Shown: positions 17,618-24,316 of the stretch, piece after piece
Position numbering within the stretch: the stretch's first letter is position 1
Layout: every line of letters starts with the position of its first letter
Assembly (NCBI GenBank): GCA_025353485.1
Contig: JANXQO010000029.1
Coordinates: 1 to 54,457, forward strand
DNA length: 54,457 nucleotides
Direction: 5' to 3'
Origin: Chitinophagales bacterium
Lineage (GTDB): Bacteria; Bacteroidota; Bacteroidia; Chitinophagales; Chitinophagaceae
The notes under the pieces: generated by a model
Told to the model about the DNA's origin: nothing
The model's database searches: none
The model's input: the letters and a program-made list of their open reading frames with translations, nothing else
Made by a program: the position numbers and the translations under genes

Positions 17618-17733
17618 TTAAGGGAATCATTAATAACAGTAAGTTTAAACTTTCCAAAAGTTTAAATTAAGCATTGGGCGTTAGTTTATAATTACCAACT
17701 TTTGGAAAGTTCAGTTATTAGAGATGCCCTTAA
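17618..17733. repeat. MITE-like inverted-repeat element
   Basis: TTAAGGG at 17618-17624 pairs with CCCTTAA at 17727-17733. Inside these, AATAAC pairs with GTTATT, and the 15-bp arms AACTTTCCAAAAGTT (17648-17662) and AACTTTTGGAAAGTT (17697-17711) are perfect. The left arm has about eight extra bases. There is no coding capacity. The outer TTAA may be a target duplication. Confidence 0.7.
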
Positions 17734-17751
17734 GTAATTAATAGTTTCCTT

Positions 17752-17973
17752 ATGAGTGGGATGGAACCGGATGTAAAGAATTTTTTATCAAAAATTGTCA
17801 CTTCACTTTCAGTAGGGTTGTTGTGGCTGCTTGTAAATTCCACTATTGGTATCAAATTTAATTTTGCTTTTTTTGAAAACAAACCCACAATAGGAAATTA
17901 TATTTTTTACGTATGGTTTTTAGTAAGCCTGTTTTTTTTAATTAAGTTTTATCGCAAAATATGGAAGCTCTGA
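17752..17973 (+). CDS. Small two-helix membrane protein, unknown
   Basis: A protein of 73 residues with two predicted membrane helices (about 14-32 and 48-66) and a basic end, RKIWKL. I do not recognise it. The length and hydropathy are protein-like, and it abuts the convergent gene at 17975. It might be a real small gene or a chance frame; the context gives no function. Confidence 0.5.
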   Translation: MSGMEPDVKNFLSKIVTSLSVGLLWLLVNSTIGIKFNFAFFENKPTIGNYIFYVWFLVSLFFLIKFYRKIWKL

Positions 17974-17974
17974 T

Positions 17975-18400
17975 TTAACTGCTGTGATCTGAAACTATTA
18001 CCCATTCATTTTTTATTTTTTTAAAGAGCAAAGTAAAATACCCGCTTACATCTCCGGCGGTTCGGGTAAGATGCCATTTACCCACTACAGAAAAATAGAA
18101 TACAGATAATTTTTTTGCATGGAGAATTATAAAATCAAGTTTGCCCATTGCTGCTGCATCAGGATAACCTTTTTTATAATTTTCTAAAGTTTTTTGCCAT
18201 CCATAAGTTATTCCTGATTTTCCAATAAACATTAGGGAATCGCTGTGCCAATAGGGCTGCATAAAATTTTCAATATCGCCTCCATTCCATGCAATTGTCT
18301 GCTGCGCTAAAATATTTCTTATTGCAACCTCATCTTTTGATTGCGCAAATATTGCGTTCATGAGTAACATGGCCGCCAGAAATAAATTTATTTTCTTCAT
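17975..18400 (-). CDS. Secreted DUF4440/NTF2-like protein
   Basis: A protein of 141 residues with a signal peptide (1-19, ending IFAQ). The mature part begins DEVAIRNILAQQTIAWNGGDIENFMQ, then SGITYGWQKTLENYKKGYP and GYFTLLFKKIKNEWVIVSDHSS, the order of the cystatin/NTF2-like DUF4440 fold. The fold holds small ligands or acts as an accessory domain; no catalytic residues can be claimed. Confidence 0.88.
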   Translation of the reverse strand: MKKINLFLAAMLLMNAIFAQSKDEVAIRNILAQQTIAWNGGDIENFMQPYWHSDSLMFIGKSGITYGWQKTLENYKKGYPDAAAMGKLDFIILHAKKLSVFYFSVVGKWHLTRTAGDVSGYFTLLFKKIKNEWVIVSDHSS

Positions 18401-18462
18401 ATTAATAATTTGAATTGCTAAATATAATAATTATTGTGCTGTGCAAAAGCTTACAGTTTAGC

Positions 18463-18525
18463 CGGGGCGCTTTAGCGACCTGACTATAATTTATACCGGC
18501 AAAGTCAGGCCGCAAAAGCGTTCCG
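18463..18525. repeat. Solitary REP pair (BIME) related to the RAYT repeats
   Basis: Two 22-base arms, 18463-18484 and 18504-18525, are inverted and match at 18 of 22 positions. The left arm has the core GGGGCGCT-TT-AGCGACCTGAC, nearly the same as the repeats bracketing the transposase gene at 52649-53230. It lies between the DUF4440 gene start and the MerC stop. Confidence 0.8.
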
Positions 18526-18541
18526 ATTGTTTATATTTTAC

Positions 18542-18934
18542 TTAATGAACATGATGGGGAGAGTTGTACACTTTACTTTGTCTGCAATATTTAAAATTTA
18601 AAAGATGTGCAGAAATGATAAGGAAAACTGCAACTGCTAAAAATAAATATTCCTGCTGAGAAAAAAATTGCTTTAGTACAAGGAAGATAAATCCTGCAGA
18701 AAATATAAGAATAGGAAAAGTATTGCGGTGGTGCCTGATGTAACCGTGGAAAAGAGAATAAGAACCCACCACAAACGCAAGCGCTATCATCCCCCATTCA
18801 AAATAAGAATTATGAATAATGTTTATTCCAAATACAGGCAATGTACTGGCAACTAAAGGAAGAACAGCACAATGAATAGCACATCCTACTGAAGTTGCAA
18901 TACCCAAAAGATCCCAATTTGTTTTTAACGCCAT
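18542..18934 (-). CDS. MerC domain membrane protein
   Basis: A protein of 130 residues from the Met at 18934. MerC-type start: NWDLLGIATSVGCAIHCAVLPLVAS, where the two Cys of GCAIHC are the metal-binding pair in mercury transporters of the MerC family. Four membrane helices follow, and the C-terminus is histidine-rich (SPHHVH). The frame opens 13 codons earlier (18973), but a perfect TATTTTTG promoter box lies inside that extension, so I use 18934. The metal specificity is unknown. It is divergent from the Sco/Fur pair, which suggests a metal-related regulon. Confidence 0.85.
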   Translation of the reverse strand: MALKTNWDLLGIATSVGCAIHCAVLPLVASTLPVFGINIIHNSYFEWGMIALAFVVGSYSLFHGYIRHHRNTFPILIFSAGFIFLVLKQFFSQQEYLFLAVAVFLIISAHLLNFKYCRQSKVYNSPHHVH

Positions 18935-18950
18935 TCTAAACTTTCTGATG

Positions 18951-18958
18951 CAAAAATA
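18951..18958 (-). promoter_or_regulatory. -7 box of the MerC gene
   Basis: TATTTTTG on the minus strand, 16 bases upstream of the ATG at 18934; a perfect TAnnTTTG match. It fixes the translation start choice. Confidence 0.7.
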
Positions 18959-19017
18959 GTAAATTTGCAACAATGATGCGAAAATTTATTCCTTGTAAAA
19001 ACCAGTTTTGGCTGTAG

Positions 19018-19025
19018 TAATTTTG
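19018..19025 (+). promoter_or_regulatory. -7 box of the Sco gene
   Basis: TAATTTTG, a perfect match, ends 16 bases before the ATG at 19042. A TTG at 18993-18995 lies 22 bases upstream. Confidence 0.65.
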
Positions 19026-19041
19026 CAATACAAATGTTTAT

Positions 19042-19692
19042 ATGAAAAAAAAGTTATTGTGGCTCGGAGGTTTTTTTATTTTGCTTATGGCTGTCTTTTA
19101 TTTTTTCCTGTTTGCAGGTACAGATTATTATAAAGCAAAGCTTCCTGTATTGAATTATGTTCAAAATTTTTCATTCACTGACCAGGATGGAAAGCAGCTT
19201 ACACAGAAAAATGTTGAAGGCAAAGTATATGTAACTGAATATTTTTTTACTACCTGCAAAGGCATTTGCCCTAAAATGAATTACAATATGAAAGTCATTT
19301 ATGAACAATATAAAAGCGAACCTGATTTTGCAATCATCTCTCATACGTGTATGCCCGAAACAGATTCGGTGCCATTGATGAAAGCATATGCACAAAAAAT
19401 GGAAGCAGGACCAAACTGGTATTTTGTAACCGGCAACAAAGATTCTCTGTATAAAATGGCCCGTGAAAGTTATTTGCTTGACAATGAAAAAAATAACAGC
19501 ATGAATATAAAAGATCAATTTATTCATACACAATTTTTTGCACTGGTTGATAAAGAAGGAAGAGTGAGAGGTGTTTACGATGGTTTAAAAAATGATGAGC
19601 TGGATAAATTATCAGGAAATATTAAAGATCTTTTAAAAGAGAGGAAGACGGCAGTTTTTAGTAATTCAACATTTACCAATAACCCAAATTGA
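19042..19692 (+). CDS. SCO1/SenC family protein
   Basis: A protein of 216 residues with one membrane anchor (8-25) and a periplasmic thioredoxin-fold domain. Copper-site residues are present: CKGIC at 72-76 (C72, C76) and His162 in QFIHTQFF. The family delivers copper to, or reduces cysteines of, cytochrome c oxidase subunit II. No oxidase gene lies in the window. Its stop overlaps the start of the Fur-type gene (TGATG), so the two are co-translated. Confidence 0.94.
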   Translation: MKKKLLWLGGFFILLMAVFYFFLFAGTDYYKAKLPVLNYVQNFSFTDQDGKQLTQKNVEGKVYVTEYFFTTCKGICPKMNYNMKVIYEQYKSEPDFAIISHTCMPETDSVPLMKAYAQKMEAGPNWYFVTGNKDSLYKMARESYLLDNEKNNSMNIKDQFIHTQFFALVDKEGRVRGVYDGLKNDELDKLSGNIKDLLKERKTAVFSNSTFTNNPN

Positions 19693-20105
19693 TGAAACAG
19701 GTTGAAGAAATATTAAAGAGGAATCATTTAAGCGTAACGGATAGCCGCCAAAAAATAATGCAGTTTTTCCTAAACTCAAAAGGCGCATTGGCTCATGCAG
19801 ATATTGAAAAGAAAACCGGTGAAAATTTTGATCGTGTTACTGTTTACCGAACTTTACAATCGTTTGTTGAAAAAGGGATTATTCATTTGATACCAACAAA
19901 AGATAATTCAATAAAATATGCTTTGTGCAAAGATGATTGCGAAGCTGGCCATCATCATGATAACCATGTACATTTTATTTGTGACGAATGCAGTAAAACT
20001 ATTTGCCTTGATGATGTAACAGTTCCGCAGGTTAAGCTGCCAAAGGGTTTTACGCCACAACATGCCGAGATGGTAGTGAATGGTATTTGTGGAGATTGTA
20101 AGTAA
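19692..20105 (+). CDS. Fur family metal-dependent repressor
   Basis: A protein of 137 residues from ATG at 19692 (a TTG one codon earlier is possible). The winged helix includes TDSRQKIMQFF and FDRVTVYRTLQSF. Metal ligands: HHHDNHVHFICDEC (C97, C100) and CGDC (C133, C136), the structural zinc cysteines of Zur/PerR-type members. The short start and ALAHADIEKKTG fit the Zur or PerR subgroups more than iron Fur, but this cannot be settled from sequence. It is coupled with sco and sits opposite MerC. Confidence 0.92.
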   Translation: MKQVEEILKRNHLSVTDSRQKIMQFFLNSKGALAHADIEKKTGENFDRVTVYRTLQSFVEKGIIHLIPTKDNSIKYALCKDDCEAGHHHDNHVHFICDECSKTICLDDVTVPQVKLPKGFTPQHAEMVVNGICGDCK

Positions 20106-20106
20106 G

Positions 20107-20898
20107 TTACTTTTTAAATAGATCGTTTATCTCTACGGTAATTCCAAAACCATAAACCAATCTGTTGTCATTTCTTATCGGATCTAATCCAAAGCGGTAG
20201 CCATAACCATAAATAGATTTGTAACTATTACTAAAAGGAATGCTTTGAGATAGCTGGAATTGAAATTTCATATACTTGAATCCAGCCTTTAAAGTAATAC
20301 CTGGCTGAAAGAAAAAATAATTTTTATAATTTAAGAACTGATATTTTATCCGATCGTCTGTTGATAAAATGCTATCTGTAATTATTGTTTTGGTTCTATT
20401 TAAATAATCAACTCTTAAAGTAAATGCAGCATCAAAATTTTTATTTACAAAAGCAATAGAAGGTTGTATAAAGAGGTTTATATTCTTCATATTTTTTAGA
20501 TAAGAAACGGCAGTGTTTTTATACCTATATATTCCTATCCCACCATATGCTTCAACTAACACATCCTGCGATAAATGTTTGTAATAGCCTGCGCTTATAT
20601 ATGGATTAGAATAATATTCGTTTAAATAAATTGTTTCTCTGCCTGCATTATCAGTACTGAAACTTTTGTTATGAAAAGATCCTATTCCTAATTGTACTCC
20701 TAAATTATTTTTGGGCGAATATGCAACACTTACTGTATTCATATCAATGTTTGCTATTGCATTTATTTTTAATTGATTCTCTTTAGTAAGTAAAACCGGT
20801 TCTAATGGCTTAGGCTGGTAAAAGTGCGGGGTACACGCAAAAAAAATATTAATAAAGAAGACTAAACCTGCTATTCGAAATAAAATATTTGCTTTCAT
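20107..20898 (-). CDS. Lipoprotein-type outer-membrane beta-barrel, unknown
   Basis: A protein of 263 residues. The lipobox FFAC ends at residue 22, so it is probably a lipoprotein. The body shows repeated beta-strand patterns (ISAGYYKHLSQDVLVEAYGGIGIYRY, FFFQPGITLKAGFKYMKFQFQLSQ), which suggest a barrel or beta-sandwich attached to the membrane. I recognise no family. It is convergent with the Fur-type gene, 1 bp apart. Confidence 0.72.
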   Translation of the reverse strand: MKANILFRIAGLVFFINIFFACTPHFYQPKPLEPVLLTKENQLKINAIANIDMNTVSVAYSPKNNLGVQLGIGSFHNKSFSTDNAGRETIYLNEYYSNPYISAGYYKHLSQDVLVEAYGGIGIYRYKNTAVSYLKNMKNINLFIQPSIAFVNKNFDAAFTLRVDYLNRTKTIITDSILSTDDRIKYQFLNYKNYFFFQPGITLKAGFKYMKFQFQLSQSIPFSNSYKSIYGYGYRFGLDPIRNDNRLVYGFGITVEINDLFKK

Positions 20899-20974
20899 AG
20901 ATTAGAGATAGGATATAAAATTACTTTATCCTGAACTCAAGAGTGTTTAAATCTTTTCATTTACAAAAATCCAA

Positions 20975-21109
20975 TCAGATCTTCTTTACCTCCTCACTAA
21001 CAAAATCCATCAACGTTTTAATATTTTCAGGAGAGAAATCAAATTTCACTCCTGCAGCTTCGTATAATTGTGGTAATGTTTTAGTACCCCCATACAGCTT
21101 GCCCTCCAT
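20975..21109 (-). pseudogene. Second copy of the pepF 3' end (fragment)
   Basis: The frame encodes 44 residues ending LYEAAGVKFDFSPENIKT...VKKI and a stop. Over 120 bases (20973-21092) it aligns without gaps to the true end of pepF (21877-21996), with 17 differences by my count, about 86% identity. Of 38 aligned residues about four differ, so most changes are synonymous. It follows the nucleotidyltransferase stop directly (TAAATG). It is a fragment of a peptidase gene, not an independent gene. Confidence 0.85.
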
Positions 21110-21451
21110 TTATTTTTTCCAATGAATTATTTGCTTTAGTACTTCTTCTTTAAACGTTGGAGAAACGTTGGCAAAATTAACAACGTCTACCTTAAATGGT
21201 ATAACAGATTCATTTAATTTTTCTATAATGTCAGGTAATATTTTTTTATTAAAAAATTTTCCGGGAATAATACCGATATCCATATCTGAAAAACGATGAT
21301 TTTCTTTTGATGCCCTGCTGCCAAATAAAAATACTTTACAATCAGAATTTTTTAATTCTTCCAGCACGATTTTTTTTGCCAATGATTCAAAATCAGTTTT
21401 AAAGGGTATACGGCTCAATGGCAGCACAAGCATGTCTGACGGCTTTTGCAT
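21110..21451 (-). CDS. MNT-type nucleotidyltransferase of a HEPN/MNT module
   Basis: A protein of 113 residues. The minimal nucleotidyltransferase motif is GSRASKENHRFSDMDIG (GS at 44-45, D56 and D58). A third acidic residue is in VDVVNF near 88-90. In known HEPN/MNT pairs this partner modifies or neutralises the HEPN protein. It overlaps the HEPN gene by 53 bp. Met7 (21433) is an alternative start. The pair sits between the true pepF end and a duplicated pepF end, so it looks inserted. Confidence 0.9.
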   Translation of the reverse strand: MQKPSDMLVLPLSRIPFKTDFESLAKKIVLEELKNSDCKVFLFGSRASKENHRFSDMDIGIIPGKFFNKKILPDIIEKLNESVIPFKVDVVNFANVSPTFKEEVLKQIIHWKK

Positions 21452-21821
21452 AATCTTTTAATTGTGGATAAATTAGATCCACCATTTCAGCTTTATAAAG
21501 GTGGCTTAGCAGGTTTCTGCTGTCTATTGCACTCATTAAACCAAGGTAAGTTTCCTCATCAATAGCGTCCTCTGCAAAAAATGCTTTAATAACGTCTTTG
21601 GGATATAGAATTATTTTTTCTCTTTTTACTTCGAAATATTTTTTAAGTGTTTTCCAGAATAATTCGATTGTGTACTCAAATTTTTGAATTTGCCCATTCT
21701 TAATTATGTCGGTTTCAAATTCATTATATTTTTTGAAATCAATTTGTAAAGATTTTTCAAAAGAATCTATAGCAGCAGCAAGGTCATTAAATAAAAATAA
21801 TAATCTCTTGCCATTTTTCAT
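21399..21821 (-). CDS. HEPN-fold nucleotidyltransferase-binding protein (HI0074-like)
   Basis: A 140-residue all-helical protein. The HEPN RNase motif Rx4H is present as R102-NLLS-H107, and EYTIELFWKTLKKYFE is the conserved dimer helix. Such proteins are either RNase toxins or accessory subunits of nucleotidyltransferases. It is first in a two-gene unit with the MNT gene (53-bp overlap). The unit is downstream of pepF and follows the repeat logic of an inserted module. Toxicity is inference. Confidence 0.88.
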   Translation of the reverse strand: MKNGKRLLFLFNDLAAAIDSFEKSLQIDFKKYNEFETDIIKNGQIQKFEYTIELFWKTLKKYFEVKREKIILYPKDVIKAFFAEDAIDEETYLGLMSAIDSRNLLSHLYKAEMVDLIYPQLKDYAKAVRHACAAIEPYTL

Positions 21822-21878
21822 ATTGCAAATTAGGCATACTTTTTAAATAAGCTAATTATAGGTCAATCTCACACCTAA

Positions 21879-23597
21879 TCAAATCTTCTCCATCTCTTCA
21901 CTTACAAAATCCATAAGCGTTTTAATATTTCCAGGAGAGAAATCAAATTTTAATCCTGCAGCTTCATACAGTTGTGGTAAAGTTTTAGTTCCTCCAAGCG
22001 CTAAAGCATTCATATAATTATCCAATGCTTTTTCAGGATCTTTTTTAAACTGCATCCACATCCCTATCGCCCCTAATTGCGCAATACCATATTCGATGTA
22101 ATAAAAGGGAACTTCAAATAAATGCAGTTGGCGCTGCCATGCATTTTCACGGTATTTATCAAGGCCGCTATAATCAATTACATCATCAGAAAATTCTTTT
22201 AAAATCTCCATCCATTTATTATCTCTTTCAATTACATTATGTCCGGGGTTTTCATACACCCAATGCTGAAATTTATCTATGACTGCTATCCATGGAAAAA
22301 TGGTTATCGTTCTTTCCAACTGATGTTCTTTTGCTCTTTGCAGGTCTTCTTTATTATCAAAAAAAACTTCCCAATGATCCATACTGAAAAGCTCCATCGC
22401 CATGCTGGCAACTTCGGCAATTTCCATTGGATATTCTTTAAATGCGCTAAGCTCTAAATTATGTGTAAGAAAAGATTGAACAGCATGGCCGCCTTCATGC
22501 ACCATTGTGGTTACATCATGCATTTGCCCGGCCGCATTCATAAAAATAAACGGGGCGCCGCTTTCTGCAAGCGGGCAGTTATATCCCCCCGGAGCCTTTC
22601 CCTTCCTGCTTTCCAGGTCAAGGTGTTTCATTGTATTCATTTGCAACAAACACTCTCCAAAAAAAGGACGTAGCTGTTTAAAACATTCAATTGATTTATT
22701 GATAAGTTCTTCAGACGTTGTAAAAGGAGTAAGGGGTTGTGTGCCTTCTGGCTCTGCTTCCACATCCCACGGACGAAGATCATTAAGTTTTAATTTCTCT
22801 TTTTTCTTTTGATAAATTTTATTTACAAGAGGAAGCACATGCTTATGAACTGCTTCATGAAAATTGAAACAATCTTCTTTTGTATAATCAAACCTGCCCA
22901 GTTCTTTAAAACGATAATCTCTATAATTTTCAAAGCCGGCATTCAGCGCAACCTGATGCCGCTTTTGTATTAGTTGTGTGTACAGATCATTCAATACATC
23001 TTTATCTTTTAATCTTCGTTCATTTATTTTCCTGTAAACTTCTTCACGCAAATTCCTGTCGTGATTTTCCAAAAACTTTGCTGCCTGTTGCAAAGTATAT
23101 TCTTCACCTTTTACTTCTATCATCATGCTGCCGTTGATAACTCCAAATTGCTGCTGCATAACAGCCAACTCCGATTGCAGCTGAATATTTTCTTTTCTAA
23201 AAAGCTCGATACTTTTTTTAATTGAGCGGAGGTATGTAAAATATTTTGCCTGTTCTAACTCTTTTGTAAAGGGAGAATTTATAAGCTTTTTGTTCAATGC
23301 ATCTGCATACGGTTGAATCATTGGCTGTATTTCCATACAGAAAAAATTAAATGCTTCTTCCAAACTTTTATCAGTTGTATCACAGGTCATCTTTATCTGC
23401 CGCCAGCAGGCATCCTCACTGATAACAGCTTCCAGTTCACTCGTATCTTTCAACCACTTCTCTAAAGTTTCTTTTGAATTAATTTCTCTTTCCAAAAGTT
23501 CTTTAAAATAAGGTTCAATGGTTTCCCATTTATCTACCACAAGATCTTTTGGCAAAAAATGTCTTTCGATTTTTTTAATATCTGCGGATGCATTCAT
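21879..23597 (-). CDS. pepF: M3 family oligoendopeptidase F
   Basis: A 572-residue cytoplasmic zinc peptidase. The zinc motif is HEGGH (H367, E368, H371), and a typical GGYNCPLAESGAPFIFMNA segment precedes it. It hydrolyses oligopeptides of roughly 7-20 residues and needs no signal. The 3' end is intact here, but an 86%-identical copy of its last 120 bases lies 900 bp further downstream, beyond the HEPN/MNT genes. Confidence 0.94.
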   Translation of the reverse strand: MNASADIKKIERHFLPKDLVVDKWETIEPYFKELLEREINSKETLEKWLKDTSELEAVISEDACWRQIKMTCDTTDKSLEEAFNFFCMEIQPMIQPYADALNKKLINSPFTKELEQAKYFTYLRSIKKSIELFRKENIQLQSELAVMQQQFGVINGSMMIEVKGEEYTLQQAAKFLENHDRNLREEVYRKINERRLKDKDVLNDLYTQLIQKRHQVALNAGFENYRDYRFKELGRFDYTKEDCFNFHEAVHKHVLPLVNKIYQKKKEKLKLNDLRPWDVEAEPEGTQPLTPFTTSEELINKSIECFKQLRPFFGECLLQMNTMKHLDLESRKGKAPGGYNCPLAESGAPFIFMNAAGQMHDVTTMVHEGGHAVQSFLTHNLELSAFKEYPMEIAEVASMAMELFSMDHWEVFFDNKEDLQRAKEHQLERTITIFPWIAVIDKFQHWVYENPGHNVIERDNKWMEILKEFSDDVIDYSGLDKYRENAWQRQLHLFEVPFYYIEYGIAQLGAIGMWMQFKKDPEKALDNYMNALALGGTKTLPQLYEAAGLKFDFSPGNIKTLMDFVSEEMEKI

Positions 23598-23630
23598 GGT
23601 TTACAATAAATTAACTGTTATCGTGAAACG

Positions 23631-23684
23631 ACAAACGTGAAACGTGAGAGTATGAAATTCACATTTCACCTTTCACGTCTCACG
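23631..23684. repeat. Hairpin repeat with GTGAAACGTGAGA/TCTCACG arms
   Basis: An imperfect inverted repeat between pepF and the DUF5606 gene. The right arm contains TTTCACGTCTCACG (23671-23684), identical to 40005-40018. Its complement also includes GTGAAAGGTGAAA, which recurs at 49989-50001. Confidence 0.7.
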
Positions 23685-23692
23685 AATTAATA

Positions 23693-24175
23693 CTACTTGC
23701 TGTTCTTAAGTGATTTTTCTTCCGGAACAGGGGTTTCATTTTTTATTTCTTCGATCACACTTTCTGATGAGTTTTCTTCTTCATCTTTTGCAGGTTGTTT
23801 TATCTCGATATTGTTGTCATTTAGTATGCCATACCATTTTATTATTTTCTTCATATCACTGGTATACACTCTTTCAAAATCAAGATCAGGATACACTTTT
23901 TCGAAATAACTTTTTAATTCTTTGCCATCTGCTTTTGCATCAGGCAATGCTTCTTTACTGTTTTTTATTTCTTTAAAAACATCAGCCAGCACTGAATTAT
24001 CTTTTATTGTATAAATCTCAATACTTTCAAGGTGTGTGAAATTGTGTACACGGCTGCTCACAAATTTTGTACTCTTATCTTCCAGCGACCTTACAACTGC
24101 GCCATCTGCTTTTGACGTTACCAATTCGTATAATCCACCTAAACCTGTTACAGAAATGATCTTACTATAATCCAT
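23693..24175 (-). CDS. DUF5606 domain protein
   Basis: A 160-residue cytoplasmic protein beginning MDYSKIISVTGLGGLYELV, typical of the Bacteroidota DUF5606 family. A phase of helix-turn segments follows (DMKKIIKWYGILNDNNIEI), then a Glu-rich, disordered tail. Function unknown. It lies upstream of pepF on the same strand, separated by a hairpin repeat. Confidence 0.85.
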   Translation of the reverse strand: MDYSKIISVTGLGGLYELVTSKADGAVVRSLEDKSTKFVSSRVHNFTHLESIEIYTIKDNSVLADVFKEIKNSKEALPDAKADGKELKSYFEKVYPDLDFERVYTSDMKKIIKWYGILNDNNIEIKQPAKDEEENSSESVIEEIKNETPVPEEKSLKNSK

Positions 24176-24316
24176 ATTTTATCTTTTTAGAGGCTGCAAT
24201 TTAAATCACATCTGCGTAACTACTTACAAATATTTAGTGAAGCATACTTTTTGTAAGATATTTCGAAGGTTTTATATAAAGAAGGCGTCCAATGCATTAC
24301 TAATTAAAAGATTTTT

